A DNA stretch of 64,000 bases from Bimastos eiseni (GCA_959347315.1 OY365813.1:17639081-17703080), one strand, 5' to 3'; shown: positions 14,401 to 29,400, counted from the stretch's first letter. Notes: generated from the sequence alone by a model not told the origin. Made by a program: numbers and translations.

Positions 14401-17400
14401 AACTAAAGAATAACCGCATATGTCGTCGACTTTAAGAGATAAATCGCAGAGAAAATCAAGCGCAAGAAGGAATTTCTGACCTGCAATGATCCCTCTTTCC
14501 TCATCAGTGTTCCCATTTTCTTCAGCCTGACTGATCCTGTCTGACTTTCAGACAGAGATCCAGAACGCGACAAAAGCGCAACCTAAACAGAAATTTTTTT
14601 TGTAAATGATGCAATCGAACAAGAAAATTTGAAAAAATGACCTGACCTATAAGTTATAGGTCAGGTAATTTTATCCATCAGGCCAGCAGGTCATTTAAAT
14701 TAAGTACGAAATGTAGTGAACACAAAAAAGTTAAGTCTAGTAGAATCATCAAATCCAGAAGCACACTGGGAAAGCCAGTCTCACGACAGGCTTTTGGATA
14801 TGGTAGGTCATATCCTACTGAAACAAATTAATCTCCAACTGAAAACCGTTATTGCCTTATCTCACACAGCCCAAGTTAAAAGCTGAGAGAAGGGCAAGTA
14901 CCTATACAGCAGCTTTCAGTGCTTCTCAAAATGAATTGTTCAGGAACACAGGTATAAGCCAGAGACAACATAGAACTTAGTGCCTGCCAACAGAGCAAAG
15001 ATAATATAAAGACAGCTGATGAAAATTCCTTTGACGAATTAGAGTAGATACGACAGATAAATAGATTGTACTGATGGAAACAAACCGATCCGGCAAAGTC
15101 AAACTGGCTGACGTCTGTGTTGAGACTGCTCTCTGTCAGACACTGTGATGCCATGTAGTGCACTGAGGCCAGTCTCCTTCCTCCCTGCTCCTCGTAATCA
15201 TCATCCAGCTGCTGCTGCTCTCGCAACTCACGATTCTCGCTACGTATTGCAACGTACTTTTTCTTTCTCAGAAGTGGTGTCTTTAACAGGAACATTTAAA
15301 ACACAAAGCGTGTTTGGTACAGCAGCTATGGCTTTGTATCCTTTAGCAGCAAGTAAGCAACTGATAATTGGCATGATTTCAAAGTAGCAGTATCAAAGTT
15401 TCTCAGATTGGATTACATTACGGTCTCCTATCAAGCATTCTCTTTACACATTAATAAGTAAATGACAAATCACAAAAATCTTCTTAAAATTTAATAAGGA
15501 ATTACTAAATTAAAAATTAATTTAAGAAATAAATCATAGAGTACCTCCATTTCAACTTGAAAATCATACTTCCTGGTTTGGTCAATTAAATTTTCCCAAA
15601 GGAGTTGACCCTAAACAAGCAAAGTAATTTACAACAATCAGACAAATAACAGGAGAAGACATAAGATGTAATAAACACCGCATAATGTTTATATAACACA
15701 CAATCTAAGCTACCTCCACTCATAAAAAATCAACTGCAGACATACAGTTGATGGAAAGAAAAGGCTCAACAAAAGTAACAATGGTAGACAGTAAATCAAC
15801 AGGAGACAACAAAGTTCAGCGACAACAGTATCAGAACGAGAGACAAAGGGTAACCTTCGCTGGATTTTCAGAGAAAAGAAATCCGTTGTAGAACTTGATT
15901 TCCGTCTGCGTGCGAGATATGACGGCCATCAGTGCGTTGTAGGCCGCACAGTGCAGCTGTCGTCTCAGCTCGAGATGCTTCGTTTCGCCTCTCATGTCCT
16001 CACTTTTCACTGCATTGGTCACCCTACACATGAAATGAATGCTGCAAGGTATCTGCAGTAACTGGAACCAACTAAATTCTCATTTTCCCAATAATTTCAG
16101 CCTCAATTCCACCTGTTGATGAATTCAGTGATGGAGAAGTACAAAGACAAAATTCACTGAACCAGATAAGCAACAGGCTTTCTCGGTCATGGGAACTACC
16201 ATCTAGAATGGACTTACCATAAAGCTCCGTCTCCTACCTAAGATCTCATCATCTTTATTTTACGCCTCTTTTAAAACTGGCCTTTTTCAGCCGAGGGTAA
16301 GGCTGGGAGCGCCTCTGAGTAGATATGCTGAAAGGGCGCTATATCAAGTATTTCTGATTGATTGATTGATCCTCTTTGTCCTTCAAACGTATCCTCCGAG
16401 CATTGAGCAAAATTCGTCTTTTGAAAGACAGCAATACAAGATGTTGTCCAAGAGGAGACCCATTTATGTATCTCATTTAACTACATCTCAGCCAATAGAG
16501 ATGGAGAGGCAGTCTACGATAAAAAGGATGCATATGGCTCAATTACACAGTGATGTAGTTTTGAAAGTTCACTTAAGCAAAGTCAAGTCCTCTTAACCCA
16601 AGCCTAATCGAGTCCATCTAAACCTAATTGTAGTCCAGAGGTGCTTGAGTCACTAAAAACCAAGTCCACAACAAGCAATTCAATGGCATAGAAAAATAAC
16701 AGCACTATATATGCCGAAATAATTGCAAATATAATTATCAAAATAACACTTTAAAAACACTAAATTAGATAAGGCTTTGTTTTGTAATACAGACGATAAT
16801 GACGATGCATAAAAATAAAAAGTCCTTCCACTTCTATACACACATTCAACAGGGGCACTCGTGGTAGGAACAGCTCAAACTGTAACTGACACTGTTATCG
16901 AAACTACAGTTGTTCTGGGTTAGAAACCAAATCAGTGATTAAAATTCAAGTCCAGGATCTTCGAGTTGAAGTCAAAGGCGTGACAATCAGAGTCCAAGTT
17001 TGTCTGCAGAAAGTTCGTCTCTCGAGTCCTTGGCCAGATGTGAGTACTGCATCACTGTAATAAAGCGCAAATTTCTGCAGATTCTGAAATCTCAGAAGCA
17101 TCATCAAGAATTACTTTCTAGCTTACTAACTTTGTGAGCATCTTTGTCATTTCGTTGCCAGCCAGATCAGGCTTCATTTTACAGTAGATATTATTGATTC
17201 GCGAATTCTTTGAGTGGACTTCGTCCTTCGAAAGACAGGAATACATGATGTCAACAAGAAGGAAACAGCAGATCTTTGTCGTCAGCTGTGATTCCACTGC
17301 AGAGTCAGGTGCCTAGAAAGAAATAATAATATTTCACATAATATTGAGACCACGTGCTGTTCAGAATTTGTCATTTGGCAAATCAGATTTTAATAGATCA

Positions 17401-20400
17401 ATCTGAATTCAGACTCCTAGGCATAAAATGATGTTTTATCATTTAGACACTAATGATGCATCACAAATTCAAAATCTGACTCAGGTGTTAAAATGAATTG
17501 ATTTAAGATATTCTCAGCTCTATTAATTAAAATTTTGTGATGCAGGACTCTCGAGCTGCAGGGGTCTTGAGTTGAAAGGTATTTTCTGAGAAGGACACAG
17601 TGATCTGGAATGGGCTTTCCAGGAGCCATGCCTGCTTCCTGGGACTCCCACTGAAGTATTTATGTATTAAACTCAGACTGTACATTTTGGCCATGCTGGA
17701 TTCGGGAGCAACTCTGAGTTGTCCCCTTGAAGAGGCGCTATATAAATACTCGACATGAGTGAATAGGAAAGATCCGACAAATGCTATTAGCTGTCACTGG
17801 CCTTGATATCTTTGGCTTCAATTGATGACAGAATTTCCTGGATGTGATCGGAAAAGAACTCAACCAGACCCGAGGTCCTCGAAGATCGCAGCAGAGGCAG
17901 ACAGACTCTTTCGAGACACGACCGTCGTTGGTCGTCCGTCAGGGACCCTTCGTCCAGGAAGATGCGAAATGGGACATCGAGACACAGCTTCTGTCTGTCA
18001 GCTCTCAGACTGCAATCAATAAAATAGCACACTATAAAATGTCAGAATAGCATGATTAAATGCAATACTAGATTCAATTCAAAGCAATCTTTTTGCTAAC
18101 TGATGTATTTTTTCGATCATTATGACATTTAAAATCATGTAGGCCAGAACAGAGAAAATGCTCGATTGCATAACACTCTGAAACATCTCTGGTACTGATA
18201 ACGAATTGCGGCATTTTGTTTGTTACCATATCTTAGAGGATGCATCTGGCAGTTGTTCGACCGATTAACTTGACTAATCTTGAAGTGCATTTCTATTAAT
18301 AAAAGTCTTGCAAAAATGACCAAGGTACTATTAACACTTCAAATAGACCTATTATATCAGATTCTCAAAAATACTGTACAAGTTTGTAAGTCACATGTTG
18401 AGGTCAAAGGCAACATGGTGCAGCAATGCTCTACTCTGTTCTACGATGACAACAAAAACAAGCTTTTCAAGTGACAACCACTATGTAAATGTCTTTTGTT
18501 ACAGTTGCTCACTGCTCAGTTAATCCCAAAAAATCAGTTGAAAAAGAAAGCATTGGACTTTTCTTACAACGAAACTTCCCATTTTACAATCCCCATGGTA
18601 TTAAATTGAAGAAATCAATAGATGTGGAGTCAAGTTCCTTACAGTAGTACAACAGAATATCTGAATCATAATGACATATGTGCGGCACGGTGGCCGATTG
18701 GTTAGAGCGGTCGACCCGTAACGCTCAGTGTGCGCTGAGTGAGCGGGTTCGATCCTTGTCTGAGGCGTCACTGTGTAGAGACCTTGAGCAAGTCCTTCGC
18801 GCACTCGACCAGACCTTCAATTGCTCTACAGAACAACTGCGGTTGTGCCGTCGAGGCGTGTGCACTTCTGAGCAAAAAATGTTGGAAGAAGGGCGATATC
18901 TAATGTCAGAAAGAATAAATAAATGAATGTTGTAATGCATTGTAATAAAGAAAGGTAATTTATAAAGAAAAGTCAAGCAATTCACAGTTGAAACATGTTT
19001 GCCATTTATTAAATAAACTGCACAAACCGTTTCATCATCTTTGTTAAAGTCTGTTGAATCATCTCCTCATGAACATGTTGCTTTTCTCGACACAGGATGC
19101 TAATAAGAAGCTGGAGAAGAACTGGACTGGTTGACAATTCCAGAGCCAATAGAATCTGTCCACAAGAGCAGAGCAACCTTATGTAACACAGACCACTATG
19201 TAGATTAAACATTGGCTCGTACTCTGCACGTTACAGGCTGACCGCTCCAACCAATCGGCCACAAGATAAAACTACAGTTACAATTTAAATATGGACCTCA
19301 TATATTCTTTTCACACTGGTCCACATTCAATCACTGAGATAGCTGCAGATTTAACATAAATCAAACTTAACATAAATCAAATATCAGTGTTATGCCAAGT
19401 GAGATTGCCTGAGGGATCAGTCCAGGCAGAGGAAAAATAGACTAACGACAAAGCAGATACCTTGTCCAGCGCACCGATGTACTCGTTATATTTTGGACTG
19501 CCAACAGGAAATTCCGAGCTTTTCATCGGAAAGTTATCCGTAACAAATCGGTCCAATACATTTCTAGAAACAACAGAAAATAACTTAGAGCAGACAGTGT
19601 AAATAAAAAAATTATTACATAGTCGTAAACATATCAAATTGAAAATTAGCAAAAATATCTTCAACCACTATAGCAATAGAATGCTATAAATTCTAAAATC
19701 AGTAAAGTCATATGAAACTGTTACATTACTGATTGGGCCAGGAGCACTCCTGAGTGGTAACCTAAATGGGGCACTGTATAAATTTTCTTAATGAAAGAAT
19801 AAATACTAAGGAACTGTTAAAAAGCAATTACATTGCTTAAAGACAGAAAACTAACTGAAATTCAAGAATTCTAGTGTATGGAGAGGCACACATGACAGCA
19901 TCAGCAAACTGTATCATATCTAACAACTTCTAAAGCGCTTCCCAAAGTATAAGCCAACAGTGCGCAAACCCTGTCAAACTGACTTTAACCTCTATTAGAT
20001 TTAAACTTACTTCAATTGAGTCAGATGAGGCTCCGACAAGTCGACAAAAAACATGAGCAGATCCAGTGCTCGAATCTAACACAGAATTTGTGAAATTCAC
20101 GTTAAGGGTTGGAAATATGTTGGATTTTATGCAAAACATACGTATTTGTGTATGTATATATTGTTTAACACAAACAAGTACATAACTAAACATTTATAAA
20201 TGCCATTTAAGAAACTCTTAATAGTGCGGTAAAAATGACAATCTTACTTATCTATATTGACATCTTATAGTAAACGGAATGTCCAGTCGTTTAGACTGGC
20301 ATCATTTTGAAAATTTAAAAATCTTCTCTGCCTCACAGTTGAGCAGTAAGGACTGCCAACAGGAAATTCTGAGCATTTCATCAGAAAGTAATCCGTAACA

Positions 20401-23400
20401 GAATGGTCCAAAAGAATATCTTGCAGGGTTACAGCTTGGTAATGTTGTGCCATCAGTTGATGCCTTGTGCAGCAGACATTGGCTCAACAAAAGTTACAAT
20501 TTACAGTTACAGACATACATTACAACATCTTCGAGTAAAGACTTAAATCCGCATAACTCTCAAAGGCCATTTCTTGGCTTAGACATCGCAGAGCTGAAGT
20601 ATTCCTGGATTTAATCTAGTGTTGTGGCTTCTTGTATAACTTGCATATATCAGTAAAGTGACACAATAGTTATTGCTAGAAGTGCTCAGATTGACAAATA
20701 TATCTCCTTCAGGCTCGAATTAATCCCTCACAATGGAAGGGTCAGCAACATGGATCCTTCTTCTCCACTTGCCTCTGTCGCCAGTGTCTTCAATTTTCCT
20801 TTTAGAGTCTTTGGATCCTTTTGGATCACATCAACTTGACAAAGATAAATGAATAAAACGAAAATTCCAGTAATAAGCTGATACAGTTACCTTCACAGCC
20901 ATGGAGAGATTTTTGTCGCCCAGCAAATCGCAGTACATCGTAAAGACATCGCAGAAGGCCTTATGGCCGACATCCTTGACAGCTTTTGATTCGACGATAA
21001 CAACCTTCGTCAGCAGTGTCAAGGTCAAGGACTTTAATTCGAGCGAGGCTGTTGCTCCCTGCCACCAGACACTCAGACTGTTCCACTGACCAAGCAAGAC
21101 GTCCACCAGCTGAGGGCCATGTCTTAATCACATACACAGAAAAGACTTCATCTGCCTCTATGCATGCAAAATCATACCCTTAAGTTTTTACTACAGTGCC
21201 TTCATAAGGGTCTGTAAGAGGCACTATGTGAAATGCCAGAGACATACACACAAACATGTGCACAAACATACATGCAAACATTCACACAAACATTCACACA
21301 AACATTCACACAAACATGAACCTATGCCAATTACTACATCCTCTTTCATCTAATTATTTATTCTAAATTCTTGTATTACAATGGTTTGGAGCTTATCAAT
21401 AAAATGATTGGTAATGGTTACAAAAATATGACGACTGTCTTATTGTCCTTTTGGCACTTTCACAGAAACCAGTTGGCTACTCATTAGGCAATAAAAAGAT
21501 CAGAGAATTCCAAACAATCAATTAAATGATCAATCAGTATATTCCACACAATCAATTAAAAGATCATATAATAATTTCAAACAATCAACTATATGATCGG
21601 TTACTTAAAGTAAATGACAGATAATCATATATGCAATGAATGAATGACCATTCACCTATTTACACCCAATCTACTAGCAAGAACTTCACTCACTTGTGAC
21701 GCAAAGACGCCTTCTGTGAGACGACGTCTAAGAGTCCGGTCAGAATGGCGCCTACAACATTCTGTTCTTTGCTGGCAAAAGACACGAGGAGTGGAACGGC
21801 AGTTGGTGCCACTGTCAACAGGTAGTTGTCAATCGTTGACTTGAAGATCGTGTAAAAAAGGTCACCATGAGCAGTGACTGAACTGCCGGAAGACAGCGTA
21901 GACTTGACTGGCATCTTGTTGAATAGCAAGTCAAAGACTTTGTCCAGCTGAAAGACAAGGCAAGAAGATATTATTGGGAAGTATTTCCTTACATGTGTCA
22001 TCTAAAGAGCAGAAATGTTAGTAGTCAGCAGGGATAAGTTACTCTTAACTTAAACACTGAAGACAGTACACTACGAAAATAATAGAAATCAGAACGATTC
22101 ATTCGTAGCAAGTAAACAAGAGTATTTAGAAATTGACAAAATAAAGGTAATAATTATTTAATAACAAGATGAGCAAGGTGGATGTAAAATATCCAAATAT
22201 TCTTCTAGGTAAATGTTAAAGATCCAAATAATCTTCAAGGACCAAGGTAGATGTCAAAGATTTTCATCGCATATACAAAGAAAACGAGCAAAACCGAGAT
22301 AAACATATTTTAAGAGAACTAACTATCTGAGCAGAAACAGTATTCTTTCCTCACATCTGGCTTCAAAGCAAATCCAAGATTCATGCAGTCTGTCATGAGA
22401 TCCAAGTCTGCTGGTGAAAGATGCTTTGCCAACAGTTCATCCACTCTCGTTTTCATCACAATCGCCTACAGACAGACAAAAAGCATTGGCAGTGATCCCA
22501 TCTGATCCAAGATGTCATTGTATGTTGCTTAAGGTAGATTTGAACCTGCAACCCTATGGGTACAAGGCTGTACTACCCAATGCCAGCAAGATATGTAATC
22601 ACAATTAAAACAATAAGAATTATCGAGAACAATGGTGAATTTGTTGACAATAATAGACCTTCAACCTGAAAAGCATGTTCAATGAAGGCTGCGGAAACTC
22701 CTGCACTGTCAACCTCAGTCAAATATCCAGCTGTATGGAGTTCAACGTAGGCATGTAGGAGGTGCCGCAAGGACATGCGGTCAGAGTGCGCCTCTGAAGC
22801 AAACAAGGGAAGCTGGTTGCGCAGATCAAGCATGCTGGACAAACAAAGACACAGAACAACTATCATCCACAAAATAAACAATTCACAAAACGAGATTTTA
22901 CCGGTTAATGAAGACAGCAAACAGGTCTCTACTGAATCGATTATATGCGCTCAAGTTGTTGCACGATAAATTCTAAAACATGATGTAAGTAGGTAAGTAA
23001 TTTCTTTAACAAAAACGTAAATAAATCTCAGCTGGGCCTTTGCCCCAAAACTTTACTCTCACAAAATTCTCTGTTCCCTCTCTGCCATGCCATTGTGTCC
23101 TCTCAGATACTCTGATCGGCCTGAACTCTTCGTTCCCCGTGTAAATCCAGATCCTTTGCCTGAATAGGTCCCTCTTAGTGGAACATTCACCATCCTCTCT
23201 GGTAGCATCTCTGCCTCTTTCTCTCACCATAAATCCTTCCTATTCTCTATGGGTACCTCACATTGAGAGAGTTGCTATATAAAATGACCAAATATAACAC
23301 ACATGAGGGATTTTGCCATGTATTGAAGACATGCTACCAAAATTCAATAAAACAACTGTACGACTTACTCTTTCTGCTTCAGATATCTGATGAGAATGCT

Positions 23401-26400
23401 CTGGAAGCCAGAGCAAAGACGAAATGCATTGCGATGCAAACTGTTCAGGAATGCAGACGTCTGCAGAAGAGACAGACAGACAAAGAGATAGACAGAGAGA
23501 GATTAACATCTGTGTAAACTTATGGTAAGGTAATTACAGATCAACAATTCCATAGCATCAGATTTAAATAATGCAGTGTATTATTATTGGAAATTTCTCA
23601 AAAAGCTCTACTTCAAAATGCCCTTCAAACCACATGCATAAACACCTCTTGCATGCTAGGAGTGATAAGTTAAATTAAATAAAGCATGAGTTAATGAGGG
23701 ATTTTAGCATAGTGAAATTAGCTATTTGACAACTATGTAAAAACTATTATGAAACAATTTGGTTGTCAACGTTTTTTGCTATGCCACACAATTCTGGAAA
23801 ACAGTGAAGTGATATAATTTTATTATAAAAGTTGGTAGACCTTGAGTTAGTACATAAATGAATGACACTAAAGCCGTATCTCACTAAGTAGAACACCTTT
23901 TCACATTTCAACGATGAGCTGCATTTGTTTCCCTCATTGTTAAGTGTTAAGTACATCTCCAAAGAATTAGAAAATTATATTCAACAGTTAATTTTAGTTG
24001 AATAAAAAGTATTGAAAAAAGTTAAGTGGTGGGCAATCATGCCTAAAGACTTGGCCAAGGTGACAATGTCTACAATCTACATAACATTATAATAAGGTCT
24101 ATATAAAATTATAATGGTTTCCAGGGAGGCCTAAATGTGCACTCTGCTCTACAACATGAGCCACAGCATCGGCAGAGGTTAATAATAAACGAGTGATTAT
24201 CAGAACCAATCTTTGCTCTTCATAAAGGGAATGCAGAGGTTGACTCTATTCAAATGAATCACAATGTAATATACCCATTTAAACATTGAAACAAACAGAA
24301 ATGCAAAGCTACTCCTCAAGAAATTTCAAAAGAAAACACTACCTCCTCAGGAAGTTTTATCATAACTTCAACATCAGCCATATTGAAACCAATGGAAGGG
24401 GGTTCAACAATGCAGGCTATCACCAGGCGCCAAATATCGGCAGTGAAGAAGTCACTAGGAACAATCTGGAACACACAGACATACCATATAAAGCCGGTTT
24501 ACTTGACAGCACTGGGGTTGGCGGCGCTTCTCAGTAGTCCCACTTAAGAGGCTCTATACAAATTATAATAAACAAATGAATATTGAAGCGCCAAAGTTGC
24601 CTTCATATTTGTTAAACAGAATATTATGCCAACATCAATCACCACTGCTGATGCCACCAATCAAGTTAGCATAAAACCAATTATCATATGCTTCTCATCA
24701 AATAACATTATTATTCCTGAGTCAGTTTTCAAACCTGTTCAACATCTTTGCCATATCTTCCAAACAAGATGGAAAAGAAGTTCAAGATTCGAACGACAAC
24801 AGTACATTTTGCTCTGAAAGATGGAAAAAATTAATGCTTTATATAAAATCGATTCTTGGAAATAAATCACTTTTGGTAACCAGGGCTATCTATCTCTTCC
24901 AGAGGTTGTGAGAAGAAAATGACATTGAAAAACTACCACAATGCCACTCAGATCATGTAGGCTGTCCTTCTTTTGCGTGAACATCATATTTAGCATTTGT
25001 GTAGCATCATCAACTGGTTTCAAAGTTTGAATTAATCTGCTTCATAACAGGTATTGGCAATTTCAATAATTGAAGCAGTTTTGGCATAATCGAAAGTGAT
25101 ATCGGTACAGCTCTAATATAAATATTCACCAACTCAATAAAGATTAATGTAACCATCTTCAAAGAAGTAAAAGGTTTACTACAAATTATCCTTTCCCTAA
25201 TTCACTTCAAATCTACAACTAAAAATTAAATCAACAGAGGCAATACCTGCTGTAACAAGCACAATAGCAACATGAACAAGATAATAACAACAAAATACCA
25301 ACTAAAGTATGGATTACTAACTGGTTAAGTGCTTCATTCTCCTTGGGAGTGAATATCGTCAATCCTTTTGCTTTTCTAGACAGTTCTTCAAGACTTCTGA
25401 ATGCAAACTCATTGACAAAATCCTTGAGAACTTCAAACAAAACCGAACCGCCCTCGTCTGATGAAAAAAAAACAGACAGAAATCACATCTTAACTATCTG
25501 CAGTCTTAAATCCATCAAATAATATCCAATACAGTAACATAATGTAGTAGATAATTGTGAGTACTTCTAAGATGTTTACTACAGTCAACTGCCAGTAAAG
25601 TGGCCACCTATGCCATCAGAAAATGAAATTCAAGAAAAAAATTCAAATTTCAAAACTTCCTGCTTTTTAAAGAAAGTTGTAACACTAATGCTCAGTCATC
25701 AGATGACAGCTTCAATTCCACTCTTCATTTACGGAACAAAGTGTGTACCGATAAGATGCAGGGACTAGCACTGTGTACCGATAAGATGCAGGGTCTAGCA
25801 CAGTGTACCGATAAGATGCAGGGTCTAGTAATGTGTAACGTGTCTCTAGGGCCCTTGCACACGATTGAGTTTCCAAAATACAGTTATCTATCAAGAAAAA
25901 AATACTATTATTACAATCACACTCCGAAGCACACTGGTCAGTCGTTTCTATGCCCAAGAGCACATGACCAAAAAATCCTGACTGCCGAAAGTTTGGTTAG
26001 AAGAACATTCACCATAAGAACATTATGAATCAATTTAGTTTAATGGGTAATCGATATGGGACCCATTGTGTTCTTTGCATGCATAAGTTTTTGTACACAA
26101 AAACATGGAATGAAATTGGTTTCAGTAAAGAATCCACCCACCTATCTATATATGTATTTATCTATCTATGTATCTATCTCCATGTATCTATCTGTCTATC
26201 CATAGATCAATCTATCAAATGCTTTTATGCATGGCCTATGGAATTTACAGAAGACAGAACTGCTTACCAGCAAAGAGTGCTTTAGGGTCTAGAAGGCCTT
26301 GACCAAACACCCAAGTATAGCAGTCTAAAGCAGCAAGAACCAGTTCAAACCAGTTGAGAGCAGCCTTCAGGGAAAACTCTGTGTCACGACCTTTCAGACG

Positions 26401-29400
26401 ACGTAAGCCACCAAAGCCCGACTTCTGACCTTTGGACAGTTTGTAGCATTCACGTTCAAACCTGATACAAAGTAAAAAGTAAATTAATTTAGAAAAGCAT
26501 TACGCTCAACAGAATAAAATCATTTATTATTAATCCAGTCAAATGATACCATTAATAAAACCTTAAAGATGTCTTGTTCACAAGTAATAACTTACTTATG
26601 ATTGCAAAATCTCCATACTATAAAAACATACACAAAGTAATCAGTTACTGACTAGTATTGGCTTGCCTACTGTTAATTTAATATCTTAAACTGTTATGTT
26701 TAGCACATCAACAGCTTTGGTTGGGTGTTGGCCTAAAGAAAATCCTCAGGACAAGTAAAACGGCCGGTGTTTATAACACACAAAAGTCCCATAATTTGTG
26801 GAATTTCTCATATTTAAGACACAATTTAACATAAACAGACCTGTCCACAAAATACGCTGGTCCATTTTTCTTCAAATGATGATCAAAGAATTCGTTTGCA
26901 GTCTTGAAAGCTGATAACAAAATAAATACAGATTTAAGGTAGCATAGTACGTGCAAAACAAATAATAAAATGATCGGTCTCATAATCAGTATCTGCTATT
27001 ATAAAACTTGACTACATTTGGCATTGGCAAAAATTGATATCGGTACAGCTTTAATGGCTACACTTCTCTGTAAACAAAGTCCTTGTGCTGATTTCACATC
27101 ATGGCAAGTTCTCAACTAACGTAAGCAACAGCAGTGTAAATAATAAAAATGACAAAAATGAAAAGGACAATGAAAATAATGACCATGACAATAATGACAA
27201 TGGCAGTGTCACGGGGTTGGTGTCATAGTCGGAAGTCAACTCTGGACGGATCGTCAGGCCTTACCTTCGCGACCGGCTTTCGCGTTACGAAGGCGTCAGG
27301 CAGAGTCCAGCGGCCTTTTGACACTAACAACGGCTGACCTGGAATACCGACACGAGTGCAATGGAGCGTGGCGTAACGACTATTCATCGAGGGAGGGGAG
27401 GAACGAGTGTCACCTGTCAGCCGACGAAGCGACAGTCGAACGGTGTCGAATAACGGATAATGGGGAGATTTTCACGTGACGAAGAAACAAGAGACGCTTG
27501 GGATATAAAGGAGCGAGGGATGCTTCTTGAGGAGTTTATGTTGGACACAGATTGCTTTATACTTCATTCTACGTTCGTCTACTTTATAATTAAAATTTAT
27601 AAAACTCAACGTTTTCTCATTGTCACGGTCAGCCAGTGCTTTCGAAACCAAGGGCAGGGCTGTGATCGTGACAGGCAGTGAGGATGACAAGAGCGAGGGG
27701 ACGACAAAGACGTCCACAGCAACAATTGTCATGACAATCAGCACAGAGACGATGACTGATCTGTGCTGACCCGGTACAGAAGCAGAGAGCCGGTAGATGA
27801 GGTCCATGGCCGAGTGCCGACATTCTGTCTGTGGTCGACCACACTGAAGCAGTAACCAGTCAAGCATGCTACTCAAGTCACCATCAGCCCAACTCCTACA
27901 ATAACAAGTTCTTATTCCATTTGTGCAACACTGCACAGGCAGCACTCTGTATCTGTACATGAATGGATCTAGACAGCAATGGCACCTTTAAGTAGTGGCT
28001 AGCATTGGCTCCAACAGATTATTATTATTAATTAATTTCTAATTCATACATGGTCACACTGACATATGAATCTGAAGCGTGGATAGTCATCCGCCAACAG
28101 AAGATGCAGTTAGTTATCCAGGTGCTTGAAAGGCAAGGTGACTTTTGAACCGCTTCTTGAAGGAAGCAAGTGAATCTGAGCTACAAAGATTGAGTGGATG
28201 GAAGTCGATTCGTAACAATCAAAAGACGTCAAAAGCACAACTGCACTACCACTCTTCTCTACCCAGTCGTTCCTTCTTTCGATCTTAGGCCCAGGGTCTC
28301 TTGGTTGTAACACGGACAAGTACTTCTATCCCTCAGTCTAGGCAAACCTTTTTCTCCATCTTTTGATCAGTTCAACAATCATTTGTATTTACCTCTTTGG
28401 CAGTGAAGACACCGGATCGGGACAGGAGAGCTTCTCGTCTTAAGTGGCACTGTATAAATACTCAATTACGATAATACTAATGTCTTGGAAAATATCCATC
28501 AACCTACAGATTCACTGATCTCGTTTTCTACCAATGTAAGAAAGAAATGTATCCGGCCATTCTTCTTCTCCTCCAGACGGAGGAGAAGAAGAATGGCCGG
28601 ACACATCTTGCAGTTACCACCACAGCGCCCAGCACAGACGGCAATGGGATGGATACCGGAAAATGGAAGGAGGAGCAGGGGAAGGCTAGTGAAAACCTGG
28701 AGGAGCCCCTTTAGACAAGACTTGAAGGAGATGGTAATCGACTGGGAAGAGACTGCTAAGGATCGTACTGGATGGAGAGGTCTTGTTGATCAATGTTCCA
28801 AGGGAAGCGGGAGAAACTAAGTAAGCTAAGTAAGTAATAAAGGAATACAACTGATGACAGCGTTTAAAAATGGCAACACATTTTTCCATCGCTTCACAAA
28901 TATTAGCTAATTATATCATTACTTACTTTGGTTTTCTTCTCAGTTTTGTCGATTTGCTGAGAAGCTTTGCCTTCACTTTAATGATTTTCTCCAAGTGATT
29001 AATCACCAGCTTACACTGAGACTGGGTGCCTATACAAGTGCAAAAAACATTCCAGTTAGATATACATTCAGTTATTGAACTGCTGTCTTTCCTATCTAAT
29101 AAAAATTATGATATCATCCAATGAAGAATTTCAAAAAATTCTGAAGAAGATCATTTACCAAGAGCTTTGTCATCTGCATGAGCCATGGCCAGTGACTCAA
29201 CAAATGTCACGAGCATCTCAAAGATGAAGATGTCAATCAAAGATTCCTCCTCTCTGCAATACAGTAAGATATAATTAGGGATCATTCTCGTAAACCAAAA
29301 GCTTTACTAGCAACATAAAAAAATAAAATTTTATTTTCATTTTCAAACCGACAGTAAGATTACAAACATTGTATGAATGATGGTAAGTTATCACAGGAAT

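Noticed and set aside
14876..15085. Continuation of the open frame beyond exon 50
   Set aside because: Similarity to DNA-PKcs stops exactly at the GTTTGT donor at 15085; the rest is intron read-through.
18682..18760. tRNA-like A and B boxes that might be a tRNA gene
   Set aside because: The 3' acceptor half does not pair with the 5' end, and a SINE body with A-rich tail follows. The other tRNA-like stretches fail for the same reason.
27472..27770. Extended open frame downstream of exon 31
   Set aside because: It runs into the solo LTR and has no DNA-PKcs similarity; the donor at 27770 ends the exon in the right phase.
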